64,000 bases of DNA from Urophycis tenuis (Eukaryota > Chordata > Actinopteri > Gadiformes > Phycidae): assembly GCA_036785325.1 (NCBI GenBank), contig JAXIVH010000038.1, positions 575,501 to 639,500 of the forward strand. The letters run 5' to 3'. Below, piece after piece: positions 28,013-38,984 of this stretch. The notes beneath the pieces were generated by a model. The model had not been told where the DNA came from and did not search any database. It saw only the letters and a list, made by a program, of their open reading frames with translations. A program made the position numbers and the translations under genes. Every line of letters starts with the position of its first letter. Position 1 is the first letter of the stretch.

Positions 28013-30352
28013 CCAACAGAACACACATGAATCAGCTTATTATTTCGACGACCCATGGGCAAATATAGTCATGCCATACGTCGTTGGAAAGCTTAGATTT
28101 CCTCGTTTAAAATGAGCCAATCTCCGAGCAATTTGGTTGCTCACAGACAAATCTGCGTCAGGTTGACTGAAGTCTACACAGCAGCTAAAGACATACCTTC
28201 AACGTTTCAATTAACATCAATCTTTCCTTACAGAACACAAATTAATTAGCTTAGTATTTCAACGACCCTTTAGTGAATATAGTCTTGCCATACGCCGTTG
28301 GAAAGCTTAGATTTCCCCGCTTAAAATGAGCCCATCCGCGAGCAGTCTGGTTGATCACAGACTAAACTGCGTCAGGTTGACTGAAGTCTACCCAGCAGCT
28401 AAAAACATACCTTCAACGTTTCAATTAACATCAATCTTTCCTTACAGAACACAAATTAATTAGCTTAGTATTTCAACGACCCATGAGTCAATATAGTCTT
28501 GCCATACGCCGTTGGAAAGCTTAGATTTCCCCGCTTAAAATGAGCCCATCCGCGAGCAGTCTGGTTGATCACAGACTAAACTGCGTCAGGTTGAATGAAG
28601 TCTACCCAGCAGCTAAAAACATACCTTTAACGTTTCAATTAACATCAATCTTTCCTTACAGAACACAAATTAATTAGCTTAGTATTTCAACGGCCCTTTG
28701 GTGAATATAGTCTTGCCATACGCCGTTGGAAAGCTTAGATTTCCCCGCTTATAATGAGCCCATCCCTGAGCAATTTGGTTGCTCACAGACAAATCTGCGT
28801 CAGGTTGACTGAAGTCTACACAGCAGCTAAAGACATACCTTCAACGTTTCAATTAACATCAATCTTTCCTTACAGAACACAAATTAATTAGCTTAGTATT
28901 TAAACGACCCATGAGTCAATATAGTCTTGCCATACGCCGTTGGAAAGCTTAGATTTCCCCGCTTAAAATGAGCCCATCCGCGAGCAGTCTGGTTGATCAC
29001 AGACTAAACTGCGTCAGGTTGACTGAAGTCTACCCAGCAGCTAAAAACATACCTTCAACGTTTCAATTAACATCAATCTTTCCTTACAGAACACAAATTA
29101 ATTAGCTTAGTATTTCAACGACCCATGAGTCGATATAGTCTTGCCATACGCCGTTGGAAAGCTTAGATTTCCCCACTTAAAATGAGCCCATCTGCGAGCA
29201 GTCTGGTTGATCACAGACTAAACTGCGTCAGGTTGACTGAAGTCTACCCAGCAGCTAAAAACATACCTTCAACGTTTCAATTAACATCAATCTTTCCTTA
29301 CAGAACACAAATTAATTAGCTTAGTATTTCAACGACCCTTTGGTGAATATAGTCTTGCCATACGCCGTTGGAAAGCTTAGATTTCCCCGCTTATAATGAG
29401 CCCATCCCCGAGCAATTTGGTTGCTCACAGACTAAACTGCGTCAGGTTGACTGAAGTCTACCAAGCAGCTAAAAACATACCTTCAACGTTTCAATTAACA
29501 TCAATCTTTCCTTACAGAACACAAATTAATTAGCTTAGTATTTCAACGACCCATGAGTCAATATAGTCTTGCCATACGCCGTTGGAAAGCTTAGATTTTC
29601 CCGCTTAAAATGAGCCCATCCGCGAGCAGTCTGGTTGATCACAGACTAAACTGCGTCAGGTTGAATGAAGTCTACCCAACAGCTAAAAACATACCTTTAA
29701 CGTTTCAATTAACATCAATCTTTCCTTACAGAACACAAATTAATTAGCTTAGTATTTCAACGGCCCTTTGGTGAATATAGTCTTGCCATACGCCGTTGGA
29801 AAGCTTAGATTTCCCCGCTTATAATGAGCCCATCTCCGAGCAATTTGGTTGCTGACAGACAAATCTGCGTCAGGTTGACTGAAGTCTACACAGCAGCTAA
29901 AGACATACCTTCAACGTTTCAATTAACATCAATCTTTCCTTACAGAACACAAATTAATTAGCTTAGTATTTAAACGACCCATGAGTCAATATAGTCTTGC
30001 CATACGCCGTTGGAAAGCTTAGATTTCCCCGCTTAAAATGAGCCCATCCGCGAGCAGTCTGGTTGCTCACAGACAAAACTGCGTCAGGTTGACTGAAGTC
30101 TACCCAGCAGCTAAAAACATACCTTCAACGTTTCAATTAAGATCAATCTTTCAATAAAGAACAGAAATTAATTAGCTTAGTATTTCAACGACCCATCACT
30201 CAATATAATCTTGCCATACGCCGTTGGGAACCTTAGATTTCCCCGCTTAAAATGAGCCCATCCCCGAGCAATTTGGTTGCTCACAGACAAAACTGCGTCA
30301 GGTTGACTGAAGTCTACCCAGCAGCTAAAAACATACCTTCAACTTTTCAATT
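28013..30352 (+). repeat. 214-bp satellite, block 8 to block 9
   Basis: Ten monomers plus 200 bp. Marker by marker this matches the block 7-8 gap less one 856-bp unit. The catctgcgag marker is near 29189, 3341 bp from the one near 25848; 3341 bp is also the distance from block 8 to block 9. Confidence 0.97.
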
Positions 30353-30601
30353 CACGCGTTTTTTTTTGTAATACGTGTAGCTATGATAAAGGACACATGT
30401 TTTGGCCTGTTTTATTAGTCATAGTTGGCTTAACAGTAATAGAATATTATTATATGCTATAAGTGACCAGACGTCCGAGATCAAAACTGGGAGCATAATC
30501 CCCGAGAAGGGGGAAAAAAAGGGTCAGCTATGTTTAAGTATATATATATATGTGTGTGTATATATAAGTGTGTGTGTGTGTATGTATATATGCGCGCGCG
30601 C

Positions 30602-30658
<57 letters not shown>

Positions 30659-31356
30659 AATCACTTACTTGGAACGGCATGATCCCATATCGCTGTGAAG
30701 GGATGGCGTTAACCAGGTGGGCGTGCAACCCCTCGAGAGAGTTGCTGCCTCGCCGGCACTTGTACTTGTTCAGCCGGATGCAGTTCTTCACAACCACCTT
30801 CACAGAGACATACAGCTGTATGCCAGGGGGGTCCTGTAACACACAACCTATTGCAAGGTCCTCATTTATGCTGGTGTCATTTTGAAATGTTACCATATAC
30901 AAGTTTGAATGGTTTTGACACACGATGACTGCAGAGACAGCTGCAGGATGGCCCACGAAGCAGGACGGAGGGGGCCTGTGGCTGTGCGGGGAGGACCAGC
31001 GGTATGGGTGCTGCCGACACAGGGGGCGGGCGGGCCACAGGCTGATGCAGCAGGAGGCCTCGGCTGGAGGCGGGTGGGCGCAGGAGGCTTCGGCCGGGTG
31101 GAGGACGACAACGCAGTGGGCTGAACGGGCCGGTTGGTGGGAGTCACAGGCTCTGGCTCATCAACAAATAACCTGGAAATATAAAATACACACGTGATCA
31201 GTATTGATATTGATATCTTTTATAAGAACACTGTTCATACCGTTTACACTTTTTATACAACTGTTTATACAATGTCCATACTGTTTATTTATTAATGTTT
31301 ATCACTGAAAAATAAAGGTGACTTGGTATGACTTGTGTGCTATTTTCTTTCCACAG
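30353..31356 (+). repeat. long-unit block, copy 9
   Basis: TA/CG/TG tract at 30539-30654 (116 bp). Sister copy of block 8: both have tattagtcatag and the upstream cccatcactc. Confidence 0.95.
30669..31172 (-). pseudogene. fossil exon, copy 9
   Basis: Variable sites T, G, C, T. It differs from its sister copy 8 at the first site, although their flanks are duplicates. Confidence 0.5.
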
Positions 31357-31984
31357 CCAACAGAACACACATGAATCAGCTTATTATTTCGACGACCCAT
31401 GGGCAAATATAGTCATGCCATACGTCGTTGGAAAGCTTAGATTTCCCCGTTTAAAATGAGCCAATCTCCGAGCAATTTGGTTGCTCACAGACAAATCTGC
31501 GTCAGGTTGACTGAAGTCTACACAGCAGCTAAAGACATACCTTCAACGTTTCAATTAACATCAATCTTTCCTTACAGAACACAAATTAATTAGCTTAGTA
31601 TTTCAACGACCCTTTAGTGAATATAGTCTTGCCATACGCCGTTGGAAAGCTTAGATTTCCCCGCTTAAAATGAGCCCATCCGCGAGCAGTCTGGTTGATC
31701 ACAGACTAAACTGCGTCAGGTTGACTGAAGTCTACCCAGCAGCTAAAAACATACCTTCAACGTTTCAATTAACATCAATCTTTCCTTACAGAACACAAAT
31801 TAATTAGCTTAGTATTTCAACGACCCATGAGTCAATATAGTCTTGCCATACGCCGTTGGAAAGCTTAGATTTCCCCGCTTAAAATGAGCCCATCCGCGAG
31901 CAGTCTGGTTGATCACAGACTAAACTGCGTCAGGTTGACTGAAGTCTACCCAGCAGCTAAAAACATACCTTCAACTTTTCAATT
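31357..31984 (+). repeat. 214-bp satellite, block 9 to block 10
   Basis: Two monomers plus 200 bp. The W variant is absent, so an ordinary HindIII-bearing junction leads straight into block 10. Confidence 0.97.
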
Positions 31985-32228
31985 CACACGTTTTTTTTGT
32001 AATACGTGTAGCTATGATAAAGGACACATGTTTTGGCCTGTTTTATTATTCATAGTTGGCTTAACAGTAATAGAATATTATTATATGCTATAAGTGACCA
32101 GACGTCCGAGATCAAAACTGGGAGCATAATCCCCGAGAAGGGGGAAAAAAAGGGTCAGCTATGTTTAAGTATATATATATATGTGTGTGTATATATGCGA
32201 GTGTGTGTGTGTGTGTGTATATATGCGC

Positions 32229-32275
<47 letters not shown>

Positions 32276-32973
32276 AATCACTTACTTGGAACGGCATGAT
32301 CCCACATCGCTGTGAAGGGATGGCGTTAACCAGGTGGGCGTGCAACCCCTCGAGAGAGTTGCTGCCTCACCGGCACTTGTACTTGTTCAGCCGGATGCAG
32401 TTCTTCACAACCACCTTCACAGAGACATACAGCTGTATGCCAGGGGGGTCCTGTAACACACAACCTATTGCAAGGTCCTCATTTATGCTGGTGTCATTTT
32501 GAAATGTTACCATATACAAGTTTGAATGGTTTTGACACACGATGACTGCAGAGACAGCTGCAGGATGGCCCACGAAGCAGGACGGAGGGGGCCTGTGGCT
32601 GTGCGGGGAGGACCAGCGGTATGGGTGCTGCCGACACAGGGGGCGGGCGGGCCACAGGCTGACGCAGCAGGAGGCCTCGGCTGGAGGCGGGTGGGCGCAG
32701 GAGGCTTCGGCCGGGTGGAGGACGACAACGCAGTGGGCTGAACGGGCCGGTTGGTGGGAGTCACAGGCTCTGGCTCATCAACAAATAACCTGGAAATATA
32801 AAATACACACGTGATCAGTATTGATATTGATATCTTTTATAAGAACACTGTTCATACCGTTTACACTTTTTATACAACTGTTTATACAATGTCCATACTG
32901 TTTATTTATTAATGTTTATCACTGAAAAATAAAGGTGACTTGGTATGACTTGTGTGCTATTTTCTTTCCACAG
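31985..32973 (+). repeat. long-unit block, copy 10
   Basis: TA/TG microsatellite at 32170-32271 (102 bp), with tgcgag in the first TG part, shared only with copy 11. The left edge reads cacacg instead of cacgcg. Confidence 0.95.
32286..32789 (-). pseudogene. fossil exon, copy 10
   Basis: Variable sites C, A, C, C, a combination found only here. Confidence 0.5.
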
Positions 32974-33387
32974 CCAACAGAACACACATGAATCAGCTTA
33001 TTATTTCGACGACCCATGGGCAAATATAGTCATGCCATACGTCGTTGGAAAGCTTAGATTTCCCCGTTTAAAATGAGCCCATCTCCGAGCAATTTGGTTG
33101 CTCACAGACAAATCTGCGTCAGGTTGACTGAAGTCTACACAGCAGCTAAAGACATACCTTCAACGTTTCAATTAACATCAATCTTTCCTTACAGAACACA
33201 AATGAATTAGCTTAGTATTTCAACGACCCTTTAGTGAATATAGTCTTGCCATACGCCGTTGGAAAGCTTAGATTTCCCCGCTTAAAATGAGCCCATCCGC
33301 GAGCAGTCTGGTTGATCACAGACTAAACTGCGTCAGGTTGACTGAAGTCTACCCAGCAGCTAAAAACATACCTTCAACTTTTCAATT
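32974..33387 (+). repeat. 214-bp satellite, block 10 to block 11
   Basis: One monomer plus 200 bp, the closest spacing of two blocks. No W variant. Confidence 0.97.
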
Positions 33388-33633
33388 CACGCGTTTTTTT
33401 TGTAATACGTGTAGCTATGATAAAGGACACATGTTTTGGCCTGTTTTATTATTCATAGTTGGCTTAACAGTAATAGAATATTATTATATGCTATAAGTGA
33501 CCAGACGTCCGAGATCAAAACTGGGAGCATAATCCCCGAGAAGGGGGAAAAAAAGGGTCAGCTATGTTTAAGTATATATATATATGTGTGTGTATATATG
33601 CGAGTGTGTGTGTGTGTGTATATATGCGCGCGC

Positions 33634-33680
<47 letters not shown>

Positions 33681-34378
33681 AATCACTTACTTGGAACGGC
33701 ATGATCCCATATTGCTGTGAAGGGATGGCGTTAACCAGGTGGGCGTGCAACCCCTCGAGAGAGTTGCTGCCTCGCCGGCACTTGTACTTGTTCAGCCGGA
33801 TGCAGTTCTTCACAACCACCTTCACAGAGACATACAGCTGTATGCCAGGGGGGTCCTGTAACACACAACCTATTGCAAGGTCCTCATTTATGCTGGTGTC
33901 ATTTTGAAATGTTACCATATACAAGTTTGAATGGTTTTGACACACGATGACTGCAGAGACAGCTGCAGGATGGCCCACGAAGCAGGACGGAGGGGGCCTG
34001 TGGCTGTGCGGGGAGGACCAGCGGTATGGGTGCTGCCGACACAGGGGGCGGGCGGGCCACAGGCTGATGCAGCAGGAGGCCTCGGCTGGAGGCGGGTGGG
34101 CGCAGGAGGCTTCGGCCGGGTGGAGGACGACAACGCAGTGGGCTGAACGGGCCGGTTGGTGGGAGTCACAGGCTCTGGCTCATCAACAAATAACCTGGAA
34201 ATATAAAATACACACGTGATCAGTATTGATATTGATATCTTTTATAAGAACACTGTTCATACCGTTTACACTTTTTATACAACTGTTTATACAATGTCCA
34301 TACTGTTTATTTATTAATGTTTATCACTGAAAAATAAAGGTGACTTGGTATGACTTGTGTGCTATTTTCTTTCCACAG
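33388..34378 (+). repeat. long-unit block, copy 11
   Basis: TA/CG/TG tract at 33573-33676 (104 bp). This is the last block before the satellite edge. Confidence 0.95.
33691..34194 (-). pseudogene. fossil exon, copy 11
   Basis: Variable sites T, G, C, T, with a private atattgctg (for atatcgctg) next to the first site. Confidence 0.5.
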
Positions 34379-34680
34379 CCAACAGAACACACATGAATCA
34401 GCTTATTATTTCGACGACCCATGGGCAAATATAGTCATGCCATACGTCGTTGGAAAGCTTAGATTTCCCCGTTTAAAATGAGCCCATCTCCGAGCAATTT
34501 GGTTGCTCACAGACAAATCTGCGTCAGGTTGACTGAAGTCTACACAGCAGCTAAAGACATACCTTCAACGTTTCAATTAACATCAATCTTTCCTTACAGA
34601 ACACAAATTAATTAGCTTAGTATTTCAACGACCCTTTAGTGAATATAGTCTTGCCATACGCCGTTGGAAAGCTTAGATTG
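34379..34680 (+). repeat. 214-bp satellite, last well-kept copies of the left array
   Basis: 200 bp of long-unit remainder plus about 102 bp of a monomer in good condition, ending at gaaagcttagatt. Confidence 0.95.
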
Positions 34681-34840
34681 CCACGATTAAAAGGAGATCA
34701 TCCACGAGTCATATGCTTGCTCACAGACAAAACGGCGATAGTTTGAATGAAGTCTACCCAGCAGCTAAAAACATAGCTTCAACGTCAACGGAATCGTTTC
34801 TCTTTCTACGAAATCGATACAGCTAAATACATACCTTAAC
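34681..34840 (+). repeat. eroded edge of the satellite array
   Basis: Monomer landmarks are still readable but heavily changed: agattgccacgattaaaag for the usual gatttccccgcttaaaat, cgagtcatatgcttgctcac, agtctacccagcagctaaa, and a second partial cagctaaatacatacctta. This is the expected state of a boundary copy that no longer exchanges with the array. Confidence 0.8.
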
Positions 34841-34960
34841 GAAAAGTCGAATTATTAACTCGCAAAGGATGAAGATCATCAAATTCACCTTAGTCGAATC
34901 CTCCGTTGGCAGTGGACAGCAATGACCGTGACTACGTATGAGTCGTAAAAACATTAGGTG
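34841..34960. other. unique sequence, nothing recognised
   Basis: Single-copy within the window. No repeat, RNA or coding signal seen. Confidence 0.6.
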
Positions 34961-35110
34961 ACGTATTCCGATCCTCGCTCAGCGATTGGTCCGTTGAGCG
35001 CCGAGCTCTGCTCAGCATCGCTCCGCCATTGGCCGATCGCTGCTCAACTCTGCTCAGCTTTGGTCAACCATTGGTCGGTTAGCGTGAGCTTAGGGACTTG
35101 GCGGAGAGTT
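34961..35110 (+). promoter_or_regulatory. three ~42-bp repeats each with an inverted CCAAT box
   Basis: ATTGG occurs at 34985, 35028 and 35070 (spacing 43 and 42 bp), each followed by related sequence such as gctctgctcagcatcgctcc and actctgctcagctttggtc. The stretch is GC- and CpG-richer than its surroundings. Regularly spaced inverted CCAAT boxes are a known arrangement for NF-Y binding in vertebrate promoters. It lies about 350-500 bp upstream of TTAGGG tracts read on the same strand. Promoter activity is inference only. Confidence 0.35.
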
Positions 35111-35130
35111 TGCCTGAAGAAGGCGAACGA

Positions 35131-35145
35131 CCCCCCCCCCCCCCC
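35131..35145 (+). repeat. poly-C run
   Basis: Fifteen consecutive C. Shorter C-runs (7-10) recur in module A of every telomere-like unit, after the atctcgatga motif. Confidence 0.9.
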
Positions 35146-35463
35146 AAGTCCCTATTGCGCAACCCTGGGATCGACCAAAAAGGATCGGGGAGGATCAAAA
35201 GGGATGGCTCCATCTGGTGGCCACCGGTGGGAGGTTTTATTTCCAGAAATTTCCAAAAATGTCATTGTGAGGGACCGACTTGATCACCCCACGTATTGGG
35301 ATGTGGACTCTCTGGCCTGGACCGTGTAGACAAACACGAGGGGTGGCAATGCCGTTGAAAAGTAGTGGGGCTTTATTGTCTTCACCACAACTTGCAAAAT
35401 AACAAAACAAACATAAATCCAAAATCCTAAATAATACTAAATGGCAAAACTAGCCATTTTATG
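35146..35463. other. unique sequence, no gene seen
   Basis: Holds ctccatctggtggcc, a looser form of the ctccatctagtggtc motif found in module C, and an A-rich stretch (caaaataacaaaacaaac). The 123-residue frame at 34958-35329 crosses the CCAAT repeats and the poly-C run, and I see no protein family in it. Confidence 0.5.
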
Positions 35464-35700
35464 GTCAGGGTTTGGGCTTAAGGGTGGGGTTGGGGAACCA
35501 AATTAGGCTTAGATAGAGGGGTTAGGGTTAGGGCCACAAATTGGGCTAGGCTTAAGAATTAGGTTTAGGATTAGGGGCCCAAATTGGGTTAGGTTTAGGT
35601 ATAGGGGCAAAATTGGGTTAGGTTTAGGGATGATTAGAGACCAAATTGGGTTTAGGTTTAGGGCTAGGGCCAAATTGGGTTAGGGTTAGGGCTGGGGAAC
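35464..35700 (+). repeat. degenerate telomere-derived repeat, about 35-45 bp period
   Basis: Repeating phrase caaattgggttagg followed by tttagg/ataggggc variants, for example at about 35580, 35611, 35640 and 35670. Reads as eroded TTAGGG sequence with a superimposed longer period. Confidence 0.75.
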
Positions 35701-35711
35701 AAATTGGGTTA

Positions 35712-35750
<39 letters not shown>

Positions 35751-35833
35751 GGTTAGGGTTAGGGGTTAGGGTTAGGGTTAGGGGTTAGGGGTTAGGGTTA
35801 GGGTTAGGGTTAGGGGTTAGGGTTAGGGTTAGG
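35701..35833 (+). repeat. near-perfect TTAGGG telomeric tract
   Basis: About 20 consecutive TTAGGG units with occasional TTAGGGG or TTTAGGG, the purest telomeric stretch in the window. The G-rich strand is the + strand, so a telomere of this polarity would lie to the right. It is interstitial here. Consecutive GGG runs give strong G-quadruplex potential. Confidence 0.93.
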
Positions 35834-36435
35834 TTCATTTTAAGTTATCTCGATGATCCCCCCCACCTCATCCAACGACTGGGTAGTTGAATGGGGGATC
35901 AAAGGCAGTTGCGCACGCCAATATCTAGTCATCCGCAGCTCTCTTTTCCCATATTACTAAGAATGAAGTAAAATGAAATGGTTATCTGTCTTGTTGTGAT
36001 ATAACCGCTGATTTGAAGATATAGACTTGATGGTTTTCTTTGTAACCAAGAATGGAGTAAATGGGATGGTTGTTTGTCTTTTTGTGATATAACCGCTGAT
36101 TTTGGAATATGGACTTGTTTTTCTTTTCCCAAAGGTTTTCTTTGTTCCAAGATGAAGGTCAATCTGGTTTGATTGAAAATACTTCAATGCATTGGTATAT
36201 TTATTTATTTGAATAAAGAGGAGTCACAGCTGGAGTGAGACTTTTCTTTTCCATTTCTATTTTAGTATAAACGTGCTATCGAAATATTAGGACACGTCAT
36301 CAGTAGAGGACCCTGGGATCATAGGGTGTTTCTGGCCATTGTCACTATACACCCTCACCCAAGGGAGGCCCCCCCGAGAGTGATCAATTCTCAAGGTGTG
36401 TCGGTTCCGAAATGGAATTGGTATTGGGTTTAAAC

Positions 36436-36492
36436 AATTTTGCAATTTCCCAGCTTGGGATTAATAAAGTATTTTCTATTCTATTCTATTCC
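36436..36492 (+). mobile_element. 5'-truncated LINE-like 3' tail with target-site duplication
   Basis: A 57-bp insertion, including gcaatttcccagcttggga, ttaataaagtatt and a (TTCTA)n tail, is present in U0 and absent at the same site in U1-U4. It is flanked by aaac on both sides (36432-36435 and 36493-36496); U2 shows the empty site, gggtttaaactttttt. The tail resembles the 3' ends of non-LTR retrotransposons common in fish; the family is from memory. Confidence 0.65.
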
Positions 36493-37165
36493 AAACTTTT
36501 TTAGGAGTGCTCATTTGTCGAGGTAACCTCGAGGTAAGTAAAGGTAAGTAAAACACTTTTTAGGATACATTGTTTTAGTTATGGAGAACAAGAAGGGGGG
36601 CACATACTTACCTCCTGACCAGCACAAACCAGTTGTTAACACCGCTAGGTAGCCCTGGTTTGGCCAATCAGGGTCGGAGCTTGGTTCTTGTCCTCTGTTG
36701 GGTCCAGATGAACTAATAGGAAAACGGGGGTACGAAGGACCGAGGCCAGCCGTGACAAAACACTGCCTCCACGGTCCCCCAATGCAGCTGTCTTCAGCGA
36801 TGGGTGTCCAGACCTAGGAAAGACCAAGACCAGCCCCGACCAGCGGTGCCTTCCCAGTCGGTCCCAGGGTAGGAAAGGCCAAGGCCAGCCGCGACTAAGC
36901 ACTGCCTCCCTGGCCCCTCCAGGACCCCATGCCGAACAGCCTGTTAAAAACAATTCCTGTGCCCCATACACCGCGCGACTACAGAGATTGTGTAGGAAGT
37001 TGACCTTAGAGAAGACTCAATGGCTTACTTTCCTCACCCAAAACAACAATTTCTTGGGGTAGTCTATTCTCGCCGTAGGTACTTCGGTAATGGGTTTTTT
37101 TGCGCGCAAAGTTTTCCGGTTGAAATGCATAATGGGGAATTGGCTTGTTCCTCCAATACGCCAAG

Positions 37166-37804
37166 TGTAGGTTAGGGTTAGGTTTAGGGGTTAGGGTAAA
37201 GGTTAGGGCTGAGGTTAGGGTTAGGTTTAAGGTTAGGGTTGAGGTTAGGGTTGGGGTTATGGCTGAGGTTAAGGTTAGGGTTGAGGTTAGGGTTAGTGTT
37301 ATGGATAAGGTTAGGGTTAAGTGTTAGGGCCAAGGTTAGGGTGAATGTCAGGGCTAAGGTTGGGGCCAAGGTTAGGGTTGAGATAGGGTTAGGGGTTAGG
37401 GGGTTAGGGGTTAGGTTTAGGGATTAGGGTCTGGGTTAGGGTTAGGGCCAAGGTCAGGGTTGAGGTTAGGGTTAAGGTTAGGGTTAGGGCTAGGGCTTAG
37501 GGTTAGGGTTAAGGTTAGGGTTAGGGCTAAGGTTAGGGTTGGGGCTAAGGCTAGGTTTAAGGTTAGGGTTAGGGTTGGGGCTAAGGTTAGGGCTAAGGTT
37601 AGGGTCAAGGTAAGGGTTAATGTCAGGGCTAAGGTTGGGGCCAAGGTTAGGGTTGAGTTAGGGTTAGGGCTAAGGTTAGGTCTATGGTTAGGGTTGGGTT
37701 AGGGTTAAGGCCAAGGTAAGGGTTAGTGTCCGGGCTAAGGTTGGTGTCAAGGTTAACGTTGAGTTAGGGTTAGGGCTAAGGTTAGGCCTATGGTTAGGGT
37801 TGGG
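37166..37804 (+). repeat. degenerate TTAGGG array T0
   Basis: Hexamer variants (ttaggg, ttaagg, ctaagg, tgaggt, ccaagg) in mostly kept 6-bp phase. Ends ggttagggttgggtt, joined directly to module A of U1 with no module C. Frames such as 37460-37702 and 37417-37644 follow from the hexamer period. Confidence 0.92.
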
Positions 37805-38984
37805 TTCGTTAGAGTTATCTCGATGACCCCCCCCACCTCATCCAACGACTCGGTAGTTGAATAGGGGATCAAAGGCAGTTGCACTCGCCAATATCTAGTC
37901 ATCCGCAGCTCTCTTTTCCCATATTACCAAGAATGAAGTAAAACGAAATGGTTATCTGTCTTGTTGTGATATAACCGCTGATTTGGAGATATAGACTTGT
38001 TTTTCCTTTTCCCAAAGGTTTTCTTTGTTCCAAGATGGAGGTCAATCTAGTTTGATTGAAGGTACTTCCAATGCATTGGTATATTTACTTATTTGAATAA
38101 AGACGAGTCACAGCTGGAGTGAGACTTTTCTTTTCCATTTCTATTTTAGTATAAACGTGCTATCGAAATATTAGGACACGTCATCAGTAGTGGACCCTGG
38201 GATCATAGGGTGTTTCTGGCCATTGTCACTATACACCCTCACCCAAGGGAGGCCCCCCCGAGAGTGATCAATTCTCAAGGTGTGTCGTTTCCGAAATGGA
38301 ATTGGTATTGGGTTTAAGCTTTTTTAGGAGTGATCATTTGTTGAGGTAACGTCGAGGTAAGTAAAGGTAAGTAAAACACTTTTTAGGATACATTGTTTTG
38401 GTTATGGAGAGGAGGGGGCACATACTTACCCCCTGACCAGCACAAACCAGTTGTTAACACCGCTAGGTAGCCCTGGTTTGGCCAATCAGGGCCGGAGCTT
38501 GGTTCTTGTCCTCTGTTGGGTCCCGATGAACTAGCAGAAAACTGGGGTCACGAAGGACCGAGGCCAGCCGTGACAAAGCACTGCCTCCACGGTCCCCCAA
38601 TGCAGCTATCCTCAGCGATGGGTGTCCAGACCTAGGAAAGACCAAGACCAGCCCCGACCAGCGGTGCCTTCCCAGTCGGTCCCAGGGTAGGAAAGGCCAA
38701 GGCCAGCCGCGACTAAGCACTGCCTCCCTGGCCCCTCCAGGACCCCATGCCGAACAGCCTGTTAATAACAATTCCTGTGCCCCATACACCGCGCGACTAC
38801 AGAGATTGTGTAGGAAGTTGACCTTAGAGAAGACTCAATGGCTTACTTTCCTCACCCAAAACAACAATTTCTTGGGGTAGTCTATTCTCGCCGTAGGTAC
38901 TTCGGTAATGGGTTTTTTTGTGAAAAGTTTTCCGGATGAAATGCATGCTGGGTAATTGTCTTCTTCCTCCAATATGTCAAGTGT

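Larger units (their letters stand above)
35834..37804 (+). repeat. telomere-like unit U0 (modules A-B-T, no C)
   Basis: First and most divergent unit (1971 bp). Module A starts ttcattttaagttatctcg and runs to about 36599. Module B (about 36600-37165) is GC-rich and contains three degenerate copies of a segment with ccaaggccagcc at about 36742, 36826 and 36881. Unlike later units, A keeps a diverged tandem pair (35962-36050 and 36051-36150, each with gatataaccgctgat) and a retrotransposon tail. The minus-strand frame at 36645-36971 lies in B. Confidence 0.9.

Noticed and set aside
1..34680. CRISPR-like array, because of regular repeats
   Set aside because: The whole 214 bp repeats with no unique spacers, and the window is eukaryotic in character.
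34958..35329. 123-residue plus-strand frame
   Set aside because: It spans the CCAAT repeats and a 15-C run, and it shows no recognisable domain.
36601..36612. atacttacc in module B, like the 5' end of U1 snRNA or, on the minus strand, a GGTAAGTAT splice donor
   Set aside because: The sequence after it does not follow U1 snRNA. As a donor it lies beyond the stop codon of the only frame, and no partner acceptor is evident.
36645..36971. 108-residue minus-strand frame in module B, open in all five units (also 38463, 41227, 43989, 46106)
   Set aside because: The units are recent duplicates, so shared openness is weak evidence. The differences I see between U0 and the rest mostly change amino acids, the sequence is a GC-rich three-fold repeat, and no family is recognisable.
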